Shown piece after piece: positions 21,405-34,310 of a stretch of DNA of 64,000 bases. The notes below the pieces were generated by a model, which did not search any database, was not told where the DNA came from, and worked only from the letters and a program-made list of their open reading frames with translations. Both the position numbers and the translations under genes were made by a program. How positions within the stretch are numbered: the stretch's first letter is position 1; the number at the start of each line of letters is the position of its first letter. Source of the stretch: Porpolomopsis calyptriformis (Eukaryota; Basidiomycota; Agaricomycetes; Agaricales; Hygrophoraceae); the NCBI GenBank assembly GCA_951640195.1, contig OX621166.1, forward strand, positions 2,038,501 through 2,102,500, written 5' to 3'.

Positions 21405-23217
21405 ATGATGTCATTGATCGGATCTGTCCAGTTGGTCAAAACGGTCTTTACTGACGCGTACATGTACGACCAAAGCATCCACATGCAAATTACTACCTGC
21501 CTCGAAAGAATCTTTGAAATGATCCGACAAAGCGGTGTTGATTTCTCGGCAAACGAATTAGTGTTAGATCTTCGACGAGGTGACAAAGACCAAGTATCTT
21601 GCGGGTATTACTTGGCCAATGATGTCACAAGGGCGTTGACTTGGCTGGAAGAAGTGGACCTCAATCCGCTCCTGGAAGAAGTCCATGGGGCGAGCAGCAT
21701 GTCCCATATCAGTATGTCCTATGATTGTAAACTCCTCCATCTTACTAATATCGCTTGCACCAGAACATGAAATAGAATCTCAATATTGGTGAGGAGTCAC
21801 TCTTAACCCACAGGGACAACAGAGGTTCTGATATCTTGCCAATAGGTTACACTGGGAGCTCTACCCGAATGCTCGCGAATTGACACCCCAGTTGGTGATC
21901 GAACTCAAGGAGATCCTTCTGCACGCTAGTGGTGGTAATGCCCTCCTCAATCAACCTTGTTTCGACCGTCGATAATAACCGTTTCCCCAAACAGACTCGT
22001 TGACATCTCAAACCTCCACCGCACCATATAGTTCTGACGATCTCGATAAAATGATTTCTCTGGTCAACAACATGACAGGTAGCTATCCGCCGACATTGTG
22101 TCAGCAGCATTTATCGTCCTCACTGGTTGCAATAGTTAAAACCAATACTGAAAATGGGACCGGGCATTCGGCTTGTTTCTTTGGTGAGTTTTGCTTTGCA
22201 GTGGCAAAAAGTCGGTCTCTCAATTAATTTCAGGGAGATTGATGTCAACATTTGGTATGCCCCCTCCCTATCTCTGGTGTGGACTTTCGCTCACCACGAA
22301 TAACTCAGCCCACCAAAGATTTCTCAACTTTCATGGCCAGCATGGTGCACGCCTTGACCGAACCACAACTATTCATGACACAAAGAAACCACGATTGTTA
22401 CTGGGCGAGCTCCTTTCTCTTGCCCTGTTTTGTGCTCCGGACGTCCACTTGGACGCATTGGAAAATATCTGGGTTGATAATATCATTGGCCATGTGCCTT
22501 GGAATAAATTTATTGGGAGATTGAACACGGAGTGGCGAGATTTCATTCTTTATGTAAGTGGAATCATCCCTCAATTCGGTCTGTAAGTTGGCAGGCAAAT
22601 TAACCGTTTTTTTTTTCTTCCTGCAGGGCATCCTTCTCCTCAACGCGAATGTTACATTTTTGTCCATCCCCAGCGTAGACACTGGTGACAAAATGCGTTC
22701 GCATGCTCGAATTTCGGTTTATATTTCCATTGCTAGCAGCATAGGCGCCATTCTGGCCGGGTTGTTGCTCTTGCGGCAATATCGAACCAAAGTCCACGAT
22801 ACGGCGGACCAAGCTGTGAGTACTTGTCGCGGTCATAAGCTTTCTCTCTTGTGTTGACACGCCGAGCAGCTGAAGGTGGTGAGTGCGCATCGGCCTCAGA
22901 CTTTAGCCATCATTTTCTGCCTTCCGTATGCATTGCTTATGTGGGGGTGAGTCTGCAGCTGTATATTCTCCTTCGTTGACTGACTTTTTTGTTACCGTCG
23001 TTGCTACAGAGGGGTTTCGTTCATCGTCGCGTTCTTGTTCACTTGCTTCCAACCTACGAGCATCGTGAGTCTTTCGATCATGGGCTCCGCCATACTCGTG
23101 ATTGGCATGCTCGTTTTGTGGACCGTTTGGACGAATTGGGAGAGATGGGAACCGTCTTATAAGGAGGTTCCAGGCTATGGTGATATTGACATCCTCAAAA
23201 ATGATTCTGCGGTTTAA
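21405..23217 (+). CDS. Uncharacterised multi-pass membrane protein of an Agaricomycete family
   Basis: At least eight exons follow in consistent frame. The soluble part contains SVQLVKTVFTDAYMYDQS, WLEEVDLNPLLEEVH, LYPNARELTPQLV and LLHASDSLTSQTST. It then has LMSTFAHQRFLNFHGQHG, after an intron that ends AACTCAG near 22310, and WVDNIIGHVPWNKFIG. The C-terminal third is hydrophobic, with about four membrane segments: GILLLNANVTFLSIP, ISIASSIGAILAGLLLL, IIFCLPYALLMWGGVSF and SIMGSAILVIGMLVLW. This order is one I recall from many mushroom proteins without known function. The stop at 23217 is firm; the 5' end is not, since the chosen Met is simply the first in the confident frame. Confidence 0.6.
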
Positions 23218-23338
23218 ATGAGGTCGGTCGTGTAAAATGTTTTTTCGGAGTCAACAAGGTTTGTAAAATAGGTCGGAGAATTACGTAAATTGTTGTACAG
23301 TAGTTTTTTGAAATTATCACCTCCTGCCGCTTTGATTC

Positions 23339-23784
23339 ATGGCCCAACAAACCGATCCAGCAGTGCCGACCAGGCTGTCATCCGTGATAGAGTGCCTTGA
23401 GGGGAACAAGCTGAGGGTGGCGGGCCGGTGAGTGATGATAGTGTTGTCGATATGACCTCTTGTCGATATGACACTAGGATGCTTTCTTACGACGGTTTGA
23501 CTGGTATTATGTTGCTATCTGACCAAGATCACGCGGTGCTGGTGGATGTCTCGCTCTGTCTCGACGAAGACACGGGGTGGGCGAGGGAGAGGAAAGGAGT
23601 TGTGATGGCTGTGGGGTATGTAGAGCGATCAGAAGAGCCCCTGGCAATACCTGAGCTTCCCGCATACTGCCCTGCACCTGCTGTGGACCCCTGCGTGGTG
23701 ATACGTGCGGTACTGGTGGCAGAGAGTGGAGATCTTGACCTCAGACTGTGGAACGAGGGCATTGATGAGCGGGAGAGGGCATAA
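23339..23784 (+). CDS. TEN1: CST complex subunit Ten1
   Basis: Two exons (23339-23427 and 23478-23784) encode a 131-residue protein of OB-fold size. The first exon is SVIECLEGNKLRVAGR. After the intron come MLSYDGLTGIMLLSDQD, AVLVDVSLCLDE, VVMAVGYVE and VVIRAVLVAESGDLDLRLW. The alternation of strands and the LRVAGRxLSYD start match Ten1 of the Cdc13/CTC1-Stn1-Ten1 complex, which binds telomeric single strands and recruits polymerase alpha. The 50-nt intron holds a 13-base direct repeat (23444-23456 and 23460-23472). Any small RPA-like OB protein is the alternative. Confidence 0.68.
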
Positions 23785-24005
23785 AATAGAGTTAAGCGAG
23801 ATTTGATTAGATCTGAAATAGATCTCATCGCCCTTTGTAGATCTTTGTGCGTTTATTCCATTCATGTAACTTTTCCCACGGGTGTTTTATTTGGTGAATC
23901 GCAATCGACCGTAATGCCACCACCTTTTCTCTTCCTGCCACATCGTGCATCACACCCAACATCGTCTAACACCATCTATATTCACTCACATCCCTATTCC
24001 ACTCA

Positions 24006-26056
24006 ATGGATCACACTCAAAATCATCCTCACACACCATCTCCTCCCCAATCACCCCCCCACAATAATCCAGAACCATCTCTCGAGCCGGAGCCCATCTA
24101 CTATCTCGACATCGACGAGCTACAGCCTGTCCGCACCACCTTCCCCACCTCTTCTGCTCGCGACGAGCCTGTCGGCCCCTCCCAGCCAATGCCACCAGCA
24201 AGATACGCCTCACTGGCCGAGCAAGACGCGCTGGAAGACGCGAGCCACATTCAAAATCGGGCTCGCATCACAGAGTACGACATCGACGTCCCTGTTCGGT
24301 ATTTCATATCCCAAGGCGTCTACGACGACGGAACGCTCACAAAAGATTACCCTCCGGTCCAAGCGTTCCTCGAGGCCCTCGCAAAGGACCCGGATCACCC
24401 ACCGCCTGCCCCTGATGTTGTCTTCGCCCTCGCCGCGCTCTCTCTCGCTCTTCACCCAGTGCGACGCTTGCATTGGGTCTTCTGGTGCAAAAAGAAAAGA
24501 GAGGAAACGGCAGAGATCGTTGATAAAGTTTGGCGTAAGCATTCATGCTGTTTCCACCACTCGATCGTCACGAAACTAAATACAATCGTACAGTTACAAG
24601 ACCTGATATTATCTCGTCTCCAATAGGATGGGCAGGCAAAAGGTCCATGATAAATCTGATCGCCAATCTGCAGATAGGTTGGCGAAGCACCCTATCGAAG
24701 CTACCTTGGTTTGCCCAATACGCGCCAAACAAACCACCCGCTGGTGCCAGAGGGTATATGGCACTGCGAAGGCGCAGGGTACGCAGAGAAGGGTCGGGTC
24801 CGGGCACGGCGAACGCGCCAGAGGCAGGTACCTCGGGAGGCGTGACCCGGCCACCGAGGAAAATGCCCAGAGCGAAGGCGATCGCGCGTGCCGTAGATGA
24901 GGCCCCCCAAAACGCGCCGAAACCTCTGAGGAGATCTTCCAGATCGACGAGGATCTCTCCGACGGAAAATGTCGTCCCTTCTGAAGTTGTGGCAGAGTCG
25001 CCGAAGAAGAGGCCTAGGAAGGTCGTTCTCATTACAGGGGCTCCTAATGCTACGGACGAGCCTCCGAGAAAACGGCGAAGGACTACCACCACCACCATCC
25101 CCACCACTGCTGACGTTCCTGCCGATCCCGCGGCCGATCCACCAAAGAAAAGGCCAAGGACGCGAAGGATCGTTCGAGAAACAGACGCTCCCTCTGGTCC
25201 TGTGGCTGAGCTACGGAAGAAAAGGTCTAGGGCAGAGACGAACGAGACCGCCCCTGCCGAGACCCCTGATGCTGTCGTTGAGCCGCCAGCGAAAAGGCTC
25301 AAGACAGCGACAGCGACAACTCCCGCCACAGTGGCCACAGGAGATGGGCCGAGGAAAAGGCCAAAAACGAGGAGGATCGTCCGTACCGGAGAGAAGACGG
25401 AATCGACAAAGGAGGCGCCCAAGCCACCGTCGACAACGTCACCCGATCTCCCCCCACCAACCCAGCCGACCCCTGATCTCCCCGACACTAAACGCCCCGC
25501 GAAGGCGAAGAAAGTGAGCGTTCCTACTGCTGTGCCTGTGCGGCAGAGCGTAAGGCAGAAGGAACGGAAGGAGAAGGGGTTGACCATCAGGATCCCAAAA
25601 TCACGCACGAATTCGCGATCGTTGATGGATCGGGGGTCAGAAGGAACAACGGCGGTGTCCTCAGAGGCGGTGAGGTCCACATCGCCCACTGTGGTTGGTG
25701 GACAGGGGGAGAAGGAGTCTCACACGGGAGAAGACAAAGGGAAGGCAAAGGAGGAGGGCGATGTGGGCGATGAAGAAGGAAATAGGAAGGAGGAGAAGAA
25801 GGAGAAGAAGAAGAGGAGGACTACGACTGCGATTGAGCCTGAAGGTCGGTGGATGGTGACTCGGCTGAAAGCGCGTCAAAAGGCAGAGGAGGAGGAGAAG
25901 CTGAACAGTGTGCCTCCGACTCGTTCGAGTAAGAAATGGCGGACGGCTAAGGCTCCGGATACCAAAGACACAGGCGCACCAAGTGCGAGCGGTCGAGGAA
26001 AGAGTGCTTCGGCTTCGGCGACGGCCACTTTGGGGAAGCGACGGAGAGGGAGGTGA
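24006..26056 (+). CDS. Lys/Arg/Pro-rich, probably nuclear protein of unknown function
   Basis: Two exons (24006-24534 and 24594-26056) give about 663 residues. Residues 75-260 look folded (YDIDVPVRYFISQGVYDDG; VFALAALSLALHPVRRLHW; MINLIANLQIGWRSTLSKL), with a short hydrophobic helix. From about residue 260 on the protein is disordered and strongly basic. A degenerate unit of the form PPKKRPR(K/T)RRIV recurs (SPKKRPRKVV, PPRKRRRTT, PPKKRPRTRRIVR, LRKKRSR, PPAKRLK, GPRKRPKTRRIVR). These look like AT-hook-like or nuclear-localisation motifs. A Glu/Lys segment (EEKKEKKKRR) and a basic end (LGKRRRGR) follow. I do not recognise a family; DNA or RNA binding is inference from composition. Confidence 0.6.
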
Positions 26057-27142
26057 AGGATACAGGCTATTTGGATGGATCTTTTTTAATTTGTTTTTCT
26101 AATTATTGGATTGTATCTTATACGGCTGTACTATCTGTTACCTAGTTGTATCAGGGATTTGGTAGAATGTATTGTAGCCTCGATCGCGACGCGTATAGGT
26201 GTGACAATATCACATGATGTGTGACCATTGGTGGTGGTTGCCATTCTGGTGAATGTGACCATCATCCGAGCGCAGTCGAAACGTTTCAAATATGCGGCTG
26301 ATGATTGGAGCTGTCAACTAAAAGCGGGCGGTTAAGTCAAGTAGAGGTCTCGAGGCCGGGCTGTCGTTAGGTTTCGGGTGTGGACGGAGGTATTTGGGTC
26401 GTGCGGACTGAAGCGTGTACGGAGGGCCAGGCACAGAACCGGATTGGATCGGTCTTATATAAACTCCGCAACTACAGGTATAGTGAATGATGAAGGCACG
26501 TTGTTGCTTGAAGTATGTGTGTCCTAATTGGAATCGGTTATTTCACCGGGGGTAATGCAGTCACGAGGTCGGGATGGGCCGCAACGATCAAGAAGGGATT
26601 TGACCGGAGCTTGGGGCGGGGTATTTTTGAATGAGGGAGAATATTTTACGGAAGTGAATGATGTGCACGAGGTGAAAGAAAAGAGGAGGGACTAAGCTGT
26701 TCGAGCGATAAACAAAGTGGTACTTTCAGCTGACAGCTTGAAATTCGGATAGCATCGGGTTGAGGAATGCTATGCTTCATGCGACCGTTCGGTTGTATCG
26801 TTACTTTCCATTTTTCTTTTTCTTTTTCTTTTCTTTTCTTTTCTGCTTTTTTTTTTTTGTCAGAAAAAAATTTAATTTTTTATTTTATTTTAAATAACCG
26901 ATATTACCTTTTTTGGTATTCGAGCGAGTGGCCAAGCCCAATCTGACTTCCGCCGAACCCAATTCCAGTCATTGTGTTGCGCTGGTTCGCCCTCTTGACC
27001 TCAAACCACCACCATCTCCGTTCATCATGCCCACCTCTTCCTCTTTCATCCCCTCTTCTGCAATCCAGAAATCAATCAAACGGTGACACCTCACCCACCT
27101 TTTCATCCTCCCCTCATCTCCTCACACTTTTTCTCCCAGTAA
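26057..27142. other. Intergenic, about 1.1 kb
   Basis: Probable 3' UTR of the upstream gene and promoter of the downstream one. A TATA-like ATATAAAC lies near 26457. The right half carries a T-rich tract (see 26810-26860) followed by an A/T-rich stretch. No coding signal was seen. Confidence 0.35.
26810..26860. repeat. Polypyrimidine (CTTTT)n tract
   Basis: Repeats of CTTTTT and CTTTT pass into a pure T-run, about 280 bases upstream of the next coding region. Such tracts are common just before the transcription start of fungal genes. Confidence 0.85.
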
Positions 27143-28854
27143 ATGGACCCGAGAACAGCTTCTCAAAAACCTTCAGGTTCCTCCTCTCTTTACATCCCCA
27201 TCCCCATCCACTCATTCTTCTCTTTCCAGATCCTCGGCACTCTCCCACCTCCCTTACCGCCCACACTCCCACCCTCCCCACCCGCCTCTAGAGCGGCCTC
27301 TCCCATCCTTGGCTCAAAGCGCAAATCCTCAAACTCCATCCCAGATACAGAGCAGTCAAAAAGACCCCGTTTAGCACCTCCTCCATCCGACAGACCTACC
27401 AACACCTCTTCTCAGCTCCCCTACCACCCACCCCCACCCTCCCACCACTTCCGTCCCCCGAACCCTGTTCCTTCCTTACGTCCAGAGCCTTCGGAAGATG
27501 GCGAAGTAACTGAAGACATCGCTCCTCCTCCTCCTCCTCCTTCACGGCCGCTTCCGTCACCCCTCACAACCTTCGTTCCCATCCGCCGACCAAGACGGGG
27601 CAAGCCGCCTACCGCTCGCTTCGACCAAATTCATGAAAAATATCACAATTTCGGTCGTCTCCTCAAGTATTCAGGTGATGCCCGCTTCTGGTCCACCTAC
27701 CCCGCAACCAATAAGGAATACAAAGCCCTCCCTAACCCCCCACCACCCAATTCGCCCTATCACAACTATGGTGGTCTCATTGCCCGGCTTGAGCTCATCG
27801 ACGCCCTAGTCTCCTTTACTTATGCCATCTGGTGCAGAGACTACAGCCGCGGGCAATGTCAAAGAGACACCTGGGCGACTATCGAGTCATTCCTTAATTG
27901 GTGTAGACACAAGTGGCAGCCCGAACAGACTGTCGGTGATCGGGAGAAGGCATTCATTGGTCTGATGTGAGTCAATCTTTATTGCTTTATTTTCCCTCTG
28001 TTATATCTCATCATTCTAGCTGGATGATCGAGTCTTTTATCCACGCACGCATGTTCACTCATGCCACCGCAAAGCATATTGACATCGAAGTGGACAAGTT
28101 GTTTACCCAATGCAAAAACCTTGCGACGGCGGCGACGGCAGCGGCAGCGGCAGCAGAAGAAATCCCATCCACGGGACCTTCCACGACATCAAGCTCCCAT
28201 GCCACCCCCCCGATGCTACCCTCCCCATCGAGCCTTGCCCCCACAAGCGCTAATTCTACACCCATCAGCCGTACTAATGGCACCCCTAACACCACCAGCA
28301 ACACTTCTGTCTCTGGCTCGACTAACCATGTGCAATCTTCTCCGCTCCCAAATAACCTCCGTCCTACCTCCACATTTGGTACGGCATTCTCCATAGCCGC
28401 GGCCGCCGGAGTTACCGTTCCGATCGCCCCGTCTCTCGTCCAATCACTCAAGGATCAAAGCCGGGGTATTGTCTACGCCAAGGTGTGCATGGAGTTCTCT
28501 CAGAGGACGATGACGTTGCCGATCATGGCTCGTCACTTCCCTGCCACGTTCGCGCGGATGGTTCACTCCACTTTGCTTCCAAACGAGGAACATGAGCCTG
28601 ATATCGAAGATGAGGAGGGAGAGTTGTTTTGGCCAGCTGGTTGTGTCACTGGCGAAGGTCTGGGCTGGGTGTGTTTGATGGGAAAGGCGATGATCAATGA
28701 ATTTGGGAAAGAGTATGGATATAGAGGCTTGGACGGCGTTGTCCCAAAACCCAAGCCAGAGCAAAGTCCTGGTACGCCAAGTGAACAGCCGGGTCAAACC
28801 CAGCCAGCAGCAGGCCCAGCACCGATACCCACCAGCGCCGGCTGCGTGGACTGA
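27143..28854 (+). CDS. Ser/Pro-rich protein with a conserved-looking helical domain, unknown function
   Basis: Two exons (27143-27966 and 28020-28854; the 53-nt GT-AG intron restores LIWMIESFIHARMF) encode about 550 residues. The first 150 residues are Pro/Ser-rich with a basic cluster (GSKRKSSNS, SKRPR) that could be a nuclear signal. Residues 155-310 appear folded: TARFDQIHEKYHNFGRLLKY, LIARLELIDALVSFTYAIW, TWATIESFLNWCRHKW and HIDEVD-like helices. An Ala-run, a Ser/Thr/Asn-rich linker and a second helical block (KVCMEFSQRTMTLPIMARHF; VCLMGKAMINEFGKEYGY) follow. I do not recognise the family. Confidence 0.6.
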
Positions 28855-29894
28855 ACGATAGTAAGGATGATTTTCTCTTTCAGTATTCCGTTCCGAACAC
28901 TTCCGATCTTTCGTGTCCTCACATCGAGATCTCAAGACAAATGAAGAACATTCGAAGGTCGAAAAAAGCGACAGTGGATCGCACCTATCTCGTCATCGAG
29001 CACGGACGTTGCTCGACTTTCTGGGTTTAAGGCCAGCATCAATTGTAAGGCTGGGTCGGGTCATCGTTCTTGGGTAATCTTATCATCTATCTTCCCACCC
29101 CCTTCCTCTGCTTCGACGAATCCTTTCCTCTGGCGGCTATGGCTCTCCGATATGGCGAAAGCAACGGTAGACCTCAATTGCGTTTGCACATGCAGCAAGA
29201 TTTTTTTTTCAACAACAAAAAAAAATACATCGTAGGCGTTGTCTCTCCTCCGAGATCCCTCGCCTTGATCACCCCTGTACATGTAAAACCTACTGCGCCC
29301 CATGGGGTTGTCGCATTGGAAACTATCATCCCAAATTTCTTTTCTCTGTCAATATTTGCTTTTGCCTGGAGATTTTGTGGATATTATCACGTTTCAATTA
29401 TTCTGTCCATTTTTTTTTCTCTTCCTGTCACTGATGTTATCCCATTCCCCTCCCAACTTCCTGCATACATATTCTTTCTTTCCATACCTGATGTTGTTTT
29501 ACTAGACCCCATATTTCCTTCTATTTCGCAGAAATTCGTAGACAAACTGCGCTGTTTTTTTTTTTTTCTTTTCACCCCTTCGAAATATCAAACTGGGATG
29601 CACTAGTGGTGTTGTTTTTGTATACTGAACCTCTTATTGAAATGACTTAATAGAATTTTTTTTTGAGATGTTAAGCGATTGACTCGAGTCGAGTCGATGG
29701 GGGGGGAGGGGGAGGAGCTTGATGTATTCATTTTCTGTCAGAACAGTAAAAAGACACAAAGAAGCATGGGAGAGAGAAAGTCACGACGGAATTCAAATTC
29801 ATCAAGGTAAATCGTCGAACCCGCTCGTCTGCCGTCATCCGCTCTCTCTCCCGCTCCATCCATCGAGCGTGATGGAAGAGGGGATAATGGCTTT
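28855..29894. other. Intergenic between convergent genes, T-rich
   Basis: About 1.0 kb between the stop codons of the Ser/Pro-rich gene and RPS5. It is rich in T-runs (around 29200, 29410, 29555 and 29655). The longest frame (29070-29606) is hydrophobic only because of the T-richness. No gene is supported. Confidence 0.4.
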
Positions 29895-30814
<920 letters not shown>

Positions 30815-31200
30815 ATTTGCGCGTTTTCTTGGGTGTATTGTGAAGCCGAGGGCCAGTTGAGCAGACAAACGAATTTACCTTCGCCGATGACGAGATAAGG
30901 TTTACGGTTATTCCCGATAAACTGTACAGTTTTACATTTTGAATTTTCTCGAAATGGGAAATCAATGCCAAATGAGCCTTTGGGAATGACTACATGATAC
31001 AAGTACTTGTGCTTGAATTAATTGCAATGGACTGCCCAATGAGGATGTTCTATGCCATGTCCGTGGTATCACGCCAACGGATCACAATGCGAAAGTTTGA
31101 GTGACTGACACTTGGTCATCGTCAGAGGTGTGAAGGTGAAGGCAGGCGAGGTGGTGGTAGGAATCGCAAACTGACGGACCAACGAATTAAGGGACCCGAC
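30815..31200. other. Intergenic, RPS5 promoter side
   Basis: 386 bases between the RPS5 start and the 3' end of the coiled-coil gene (both on the minus strand). The RPS5 promoter must lie here. No consensus element stood out. Confidence 0.3.
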
Positions 31201-32791
31201 TTAAACCTTCACCCTCCCATCCCCATTTGCAGCTCTTTGAAAAATATTGGCAAGGTCCTCAAGCAAGGGTCTGACCGTCTTGTTCTCCGTCTCGAGTTCC
31301 TTCCTCTTCTCCCTCTCCTCGTTGGCCCTCTCCTCGGCCCGCCGCCTCGAGTCAGTCTCCCGCCTCACCAGGCCGAGCGCATAATCCTCCCTCCTCCGTG
31401 TCACCTCAAGCTCCTTGCTCGCATTATCAAGCTGCCGCTCAAGTTTCCTCCGCAGACTCCGCTCGCACGCAAAGTCGTCCTCGAGTCGGCGCTTCGCAGA
31501 CCGGATGTCGCTAAGCACGTTCGCTTGGTCTGCCTGGCGGTCCCGGAGGCATTGGACCTCGCGCTGCAGCAAATGGAGGTAGTTGGCACTCGGGGAGCCC
31601 TCGTGCGAGGGGTCGGCCTGTGAGTCGCCCTGGGGACCACCGTGCCGAGCGGGACCTTGATCCCGAGAACCCCGCCCGCTTGGCCCTGTTGGCCCTGTTG
31701 GCGGTGATGAGGCGATGTCCGATCTCTTCTCAGCGTGCTCGCTAGAAGAAAATGAGCGGGCCGACTCGCCACCCCTGGTGGGTGACTGTGTGCCGTAGAC
31801 TTTCTGTAACCATCGTTGAGCTCGGTTGTAATGCTCTGCTGATATTTCCGATTGCTGTTCGTCGGCAGACTTTGCCTTCTTGGCGAGGTCTGCTTCACAC
31901 CCGGAGAGCATCAGATAGACAGGTTTTAGATCGTCCTCTGGTACACCATGTTTAGTCAACACTATTTCTTTCACGTTAATTCAAATGTGAAGCCCGCGTC
32001 AGATAAGAGCCAGAGAGCTCGCCTTCGATCATCGTTGTCACCACTGCTAGCGCGGCAGCTGGATTTCCACGCCTACGATAGTGGCCGCCGACGGTCATCC
32101 AGTTGCCCCGTTCACTTGATGTTACTTTTAGCAAGTGGATGATCACTCTTGGATCCTCTTCAAGGCGTTCCAGATCGTACGTTATAAGCTCACCACACAA
32201 AGGCATGACGATGCGTTGTTCCAAAGACGATAGAGGTACAGATGTGGCAGGAAGTAAATGGGGAGTGGGAATGGGTACCGGGGTAGAAACCGGGACTGGA
32301 AGAGAGATAGGCTGTTTGGGTGATAATAGCAGCGGCGATGATTGGCTGGCTGACTGGTCTCCATCGGGATGACCGTCGTGGTTCAAGATGGGAGGGGGAA
32401 CGGATCTTAATATTTTAATAAGAGAGTCGGTGGAAATAAGCCCAGAAGGAGATGGGGGGGTCACTTCAGGGGTGGGTAATGGGATAGCGATCGGACGCAT
32501 GGATGTAGCGGGAGAATTTTGCAGACGTGAACTGTCCCGATTGGATGCGAGAGACATGAGTTCAGTGAGTCGTGAGAGAGATGGTTCAGCCATTCCAGAC
32601 GAGCTTGTCATAAGCTCGGACGTAGGACGGGCGGCGGGTCGAAATTCATCGGCAAGGTTGGGATTCATCTCCAACGAGTATATGGGTACTTTGGGTATTC
32701 TGAAGCTGAGTCTGAGAGCGCGTTTTGCGCTGTTGTTGTGCTTGAATTCTGGGAAGAAATATGGGTTGGCTCTGATAGAAAGCGTGTCCAA
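31201..32791 (-). CDS. Coiled-coil protein of unknown function
   Basis: Two coding exons are joined over a 55-nt intron (32022-31968). The only splice that keeps frame is a GC donor (AAG|GCGAGC) with an AG acceptor. The N-terminal half is Pro/Ser-rich, then a helical block PLCGELITYDLERLEEDP and IHLLKVTSSERGNWMTVGGH. After the intron: TKHGVPEDDLKPVYLMLSGC and HYNRAQRWLQKVYG. A low-complexity Ser/Gly linker leads to a long coiled coil (LQREVQCLRDRQADQANVL; RSLRRKLERQLDNASKELE; DSRRRAEERANEEREKRKE) ending LLEDLANIFQRAANG. I recall proteins of this order in many mushrooms without a function. The start could also be the Met at 32668, which begins a more typical disordered N-terminus. Confidence 0.62.
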
Positions 32792-33098
32792 CGAAGATGC
32801 TGATGGTCAGTGAAGCAAGAAAACACGCACATTCCGCCAGTTGTCGAGAAATGGCCAATATGCTGATTGCAGCGAGTGCGCTGTCAGAGCCAAAGTTCGG
32901 ACGTCGGATGCTTCATCGCGTCGAAGCCACAGTCGCGTCAACCAATAATGCTTTAATTATCCTCACGTCCAATGACCGAACCCACCTCGACTGAAAACTG
33001 GATTTCAGAATACCGATGAAGGCTTTGAGTGTGATTTATTAGAGCACGTGAAGCTGACGGTCTGCGGAGTGGCTGCACTTCTTCCCATCTCTCCATCC
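32792..33098. other. Divergent intergenic region
   Basis: 307 bases between the coiled-coil gene and the first GPI-family gene. No TATA box or repeat was recognised. Confidence 0.3.
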
Positions 33099-34090
33099 AT
33101 GATTCCCAAAACACTCTTGACCGTTGCAGCAGCCCTGTCTGCTACCTTTGTTTCCGCCATTTCGTGAGCATTCACTACCACTGACTCACATCATTCTCAT
33201 TCACAACTCTAGCATCTCACCTCCATGCGAAACCGCTTTGGAATCCATCATAGCAAGCCCCGACGCCGCTTGTCTTGACGGCTCGGCACTCTTATCTTTA
33301 TTCATTCAAGGAAACACTTCCATCATACAGCCCATCAATAACTGGCTGACTGGTAAATGTCTCTCGGATAGGGTAACCTGACCACTCCTATAATCACGAG
33401 TCCAGGGCTATGTGCACTCCCACCTTGTACCAATGCGACCCTTGCTGCTGTCGTTACCAACATCACCACCGGTTGCTCTACCGATCTCGCTTCGCTCGGC
33501 CTCTCGCCAAACGATACTTCTTCGGCTGATATCATCCCAGCCGTACAGGCGGCATACCCTGCGTTCCGCCAAGTGCTGTGCTTGAAGGAGTGCGTATTGA
33601 AATGTTCATTCCATTATTATAATGACGTCGTCACTCAGTACCACCACGAATACTCTATGTGTCACGGAGACACTGACCAATATCCAGAATCTGGCTGGCA
33701 CGCTCAGTCTCGACAACCTCGGGAGTGTGGTCGCCAAACTCACGTCGTTGACGTCTCTCCCTACCAATATAACATGCACGGACTGTATCAAAGAAGCTTT
33801 CAACATCTTAGAGAAAGAACTTCCTAGCCAGGTCACTGACTTCGCTGGCCCATTCCAATCTCAATGTGGTGCCTCTTTCACAGGTCAGCGGCATTGAGTT
33901 GAACATTGTCCCCTTTCTGACCATCTCTTATCTAGATGGGCAGACCCCTTCTGATGTGATGGACCTCGCTTCGGGTGCCTCAACGGGTGCTGCGCTCGGA
34001 GCCGTCTCCCTGTTATCCCGAGGTGCTCTGACGGGTATCGCCCTTTCGATGCTTTTGGTGGTATCCTCAGCCGTCGCATTATTGGCGTGA
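33099..34090 (+). CDS. Secreted, probably GPI-anchored protein, copy A (DUF7729-like)
   Basis: Five exons (33099-33163, 33213-33352, 33406-33589, 33639-33883, 33936-34090) encode about 262 residues. The first 20 residues form a signal peptide (MIPKTLLTVAAALSATFVSA). The mature part has evenly spaced cysteines and N-glycosylation sites: ISPPCETALESI, PINNWLTGLCALPPCTN, VVTNITTGC, NTLCVTETLTNIQNLAG and LPTNITCTDCIKEAF. The C-terminus has a small-residue region and then a hydrophobic end (GIALSMLLVVSSAVALLA), as for a GPI signal. I recall this Cys pattern from a mushroom family of cell-surface proteins; the function is unknown. It heads a tandem array with copies at 34311 and 36065. Confidence 0.75.
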
Positions 34091-34255
34091 AGTATCTTTT
34101 CACCTCTTAGACATTTGACTCTTTACCAGTAGTACTCTATTATCCCTCGTATTAAATTTAATTTTCCCTTTCAATGTGCAACACATGCTGTTGGCTGCGG
34201 TGGCTGGAATGCGGTGAAGAGTCTCCGAATCTTGTTACCATGTTCCTCGCCCCCC

Positions 34256-34262
34256 TATAAAA
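34256..34262 (+). promoter_or_regulatory. TATA box of GPI-family copy B
   Basis: TATAAAA lies 49 bases upstream of the copy B ATG, inside a block that is also present upstream of copy D. The corresponding copy D sequence is CATAAAC. Confidence 0.55.
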
Positions 34263-34310
34263 CCAGTCCGCCATGATATCTTACCCAGGACACTGGTGCT
34301 CTCATTTTCC

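Noticed and set aside
24568..25689. 373-codon open frame on the minus strand opposite the Lys/Arg-rich gene
   Set aside because: Its composition (runs of Gly, Val, Phe, Leu) is what the antisense of Lys/Pro/Arg codons gives, and the plus strand has a sound splice and nuclear-type motifs.
26920..26970. tRNA-like A-box (GAGCGAGTGGCCAAG)
   Set aside because: No matching B-box, anticodon arm or acceptor stem could be drawn.
29070..29606. 178-codon hydrophobic frame in the T-rich intergenic region
   Set aside because: Phe and Ser come from T-runs; there is no conserved motif, and it lies between two 3' ends.
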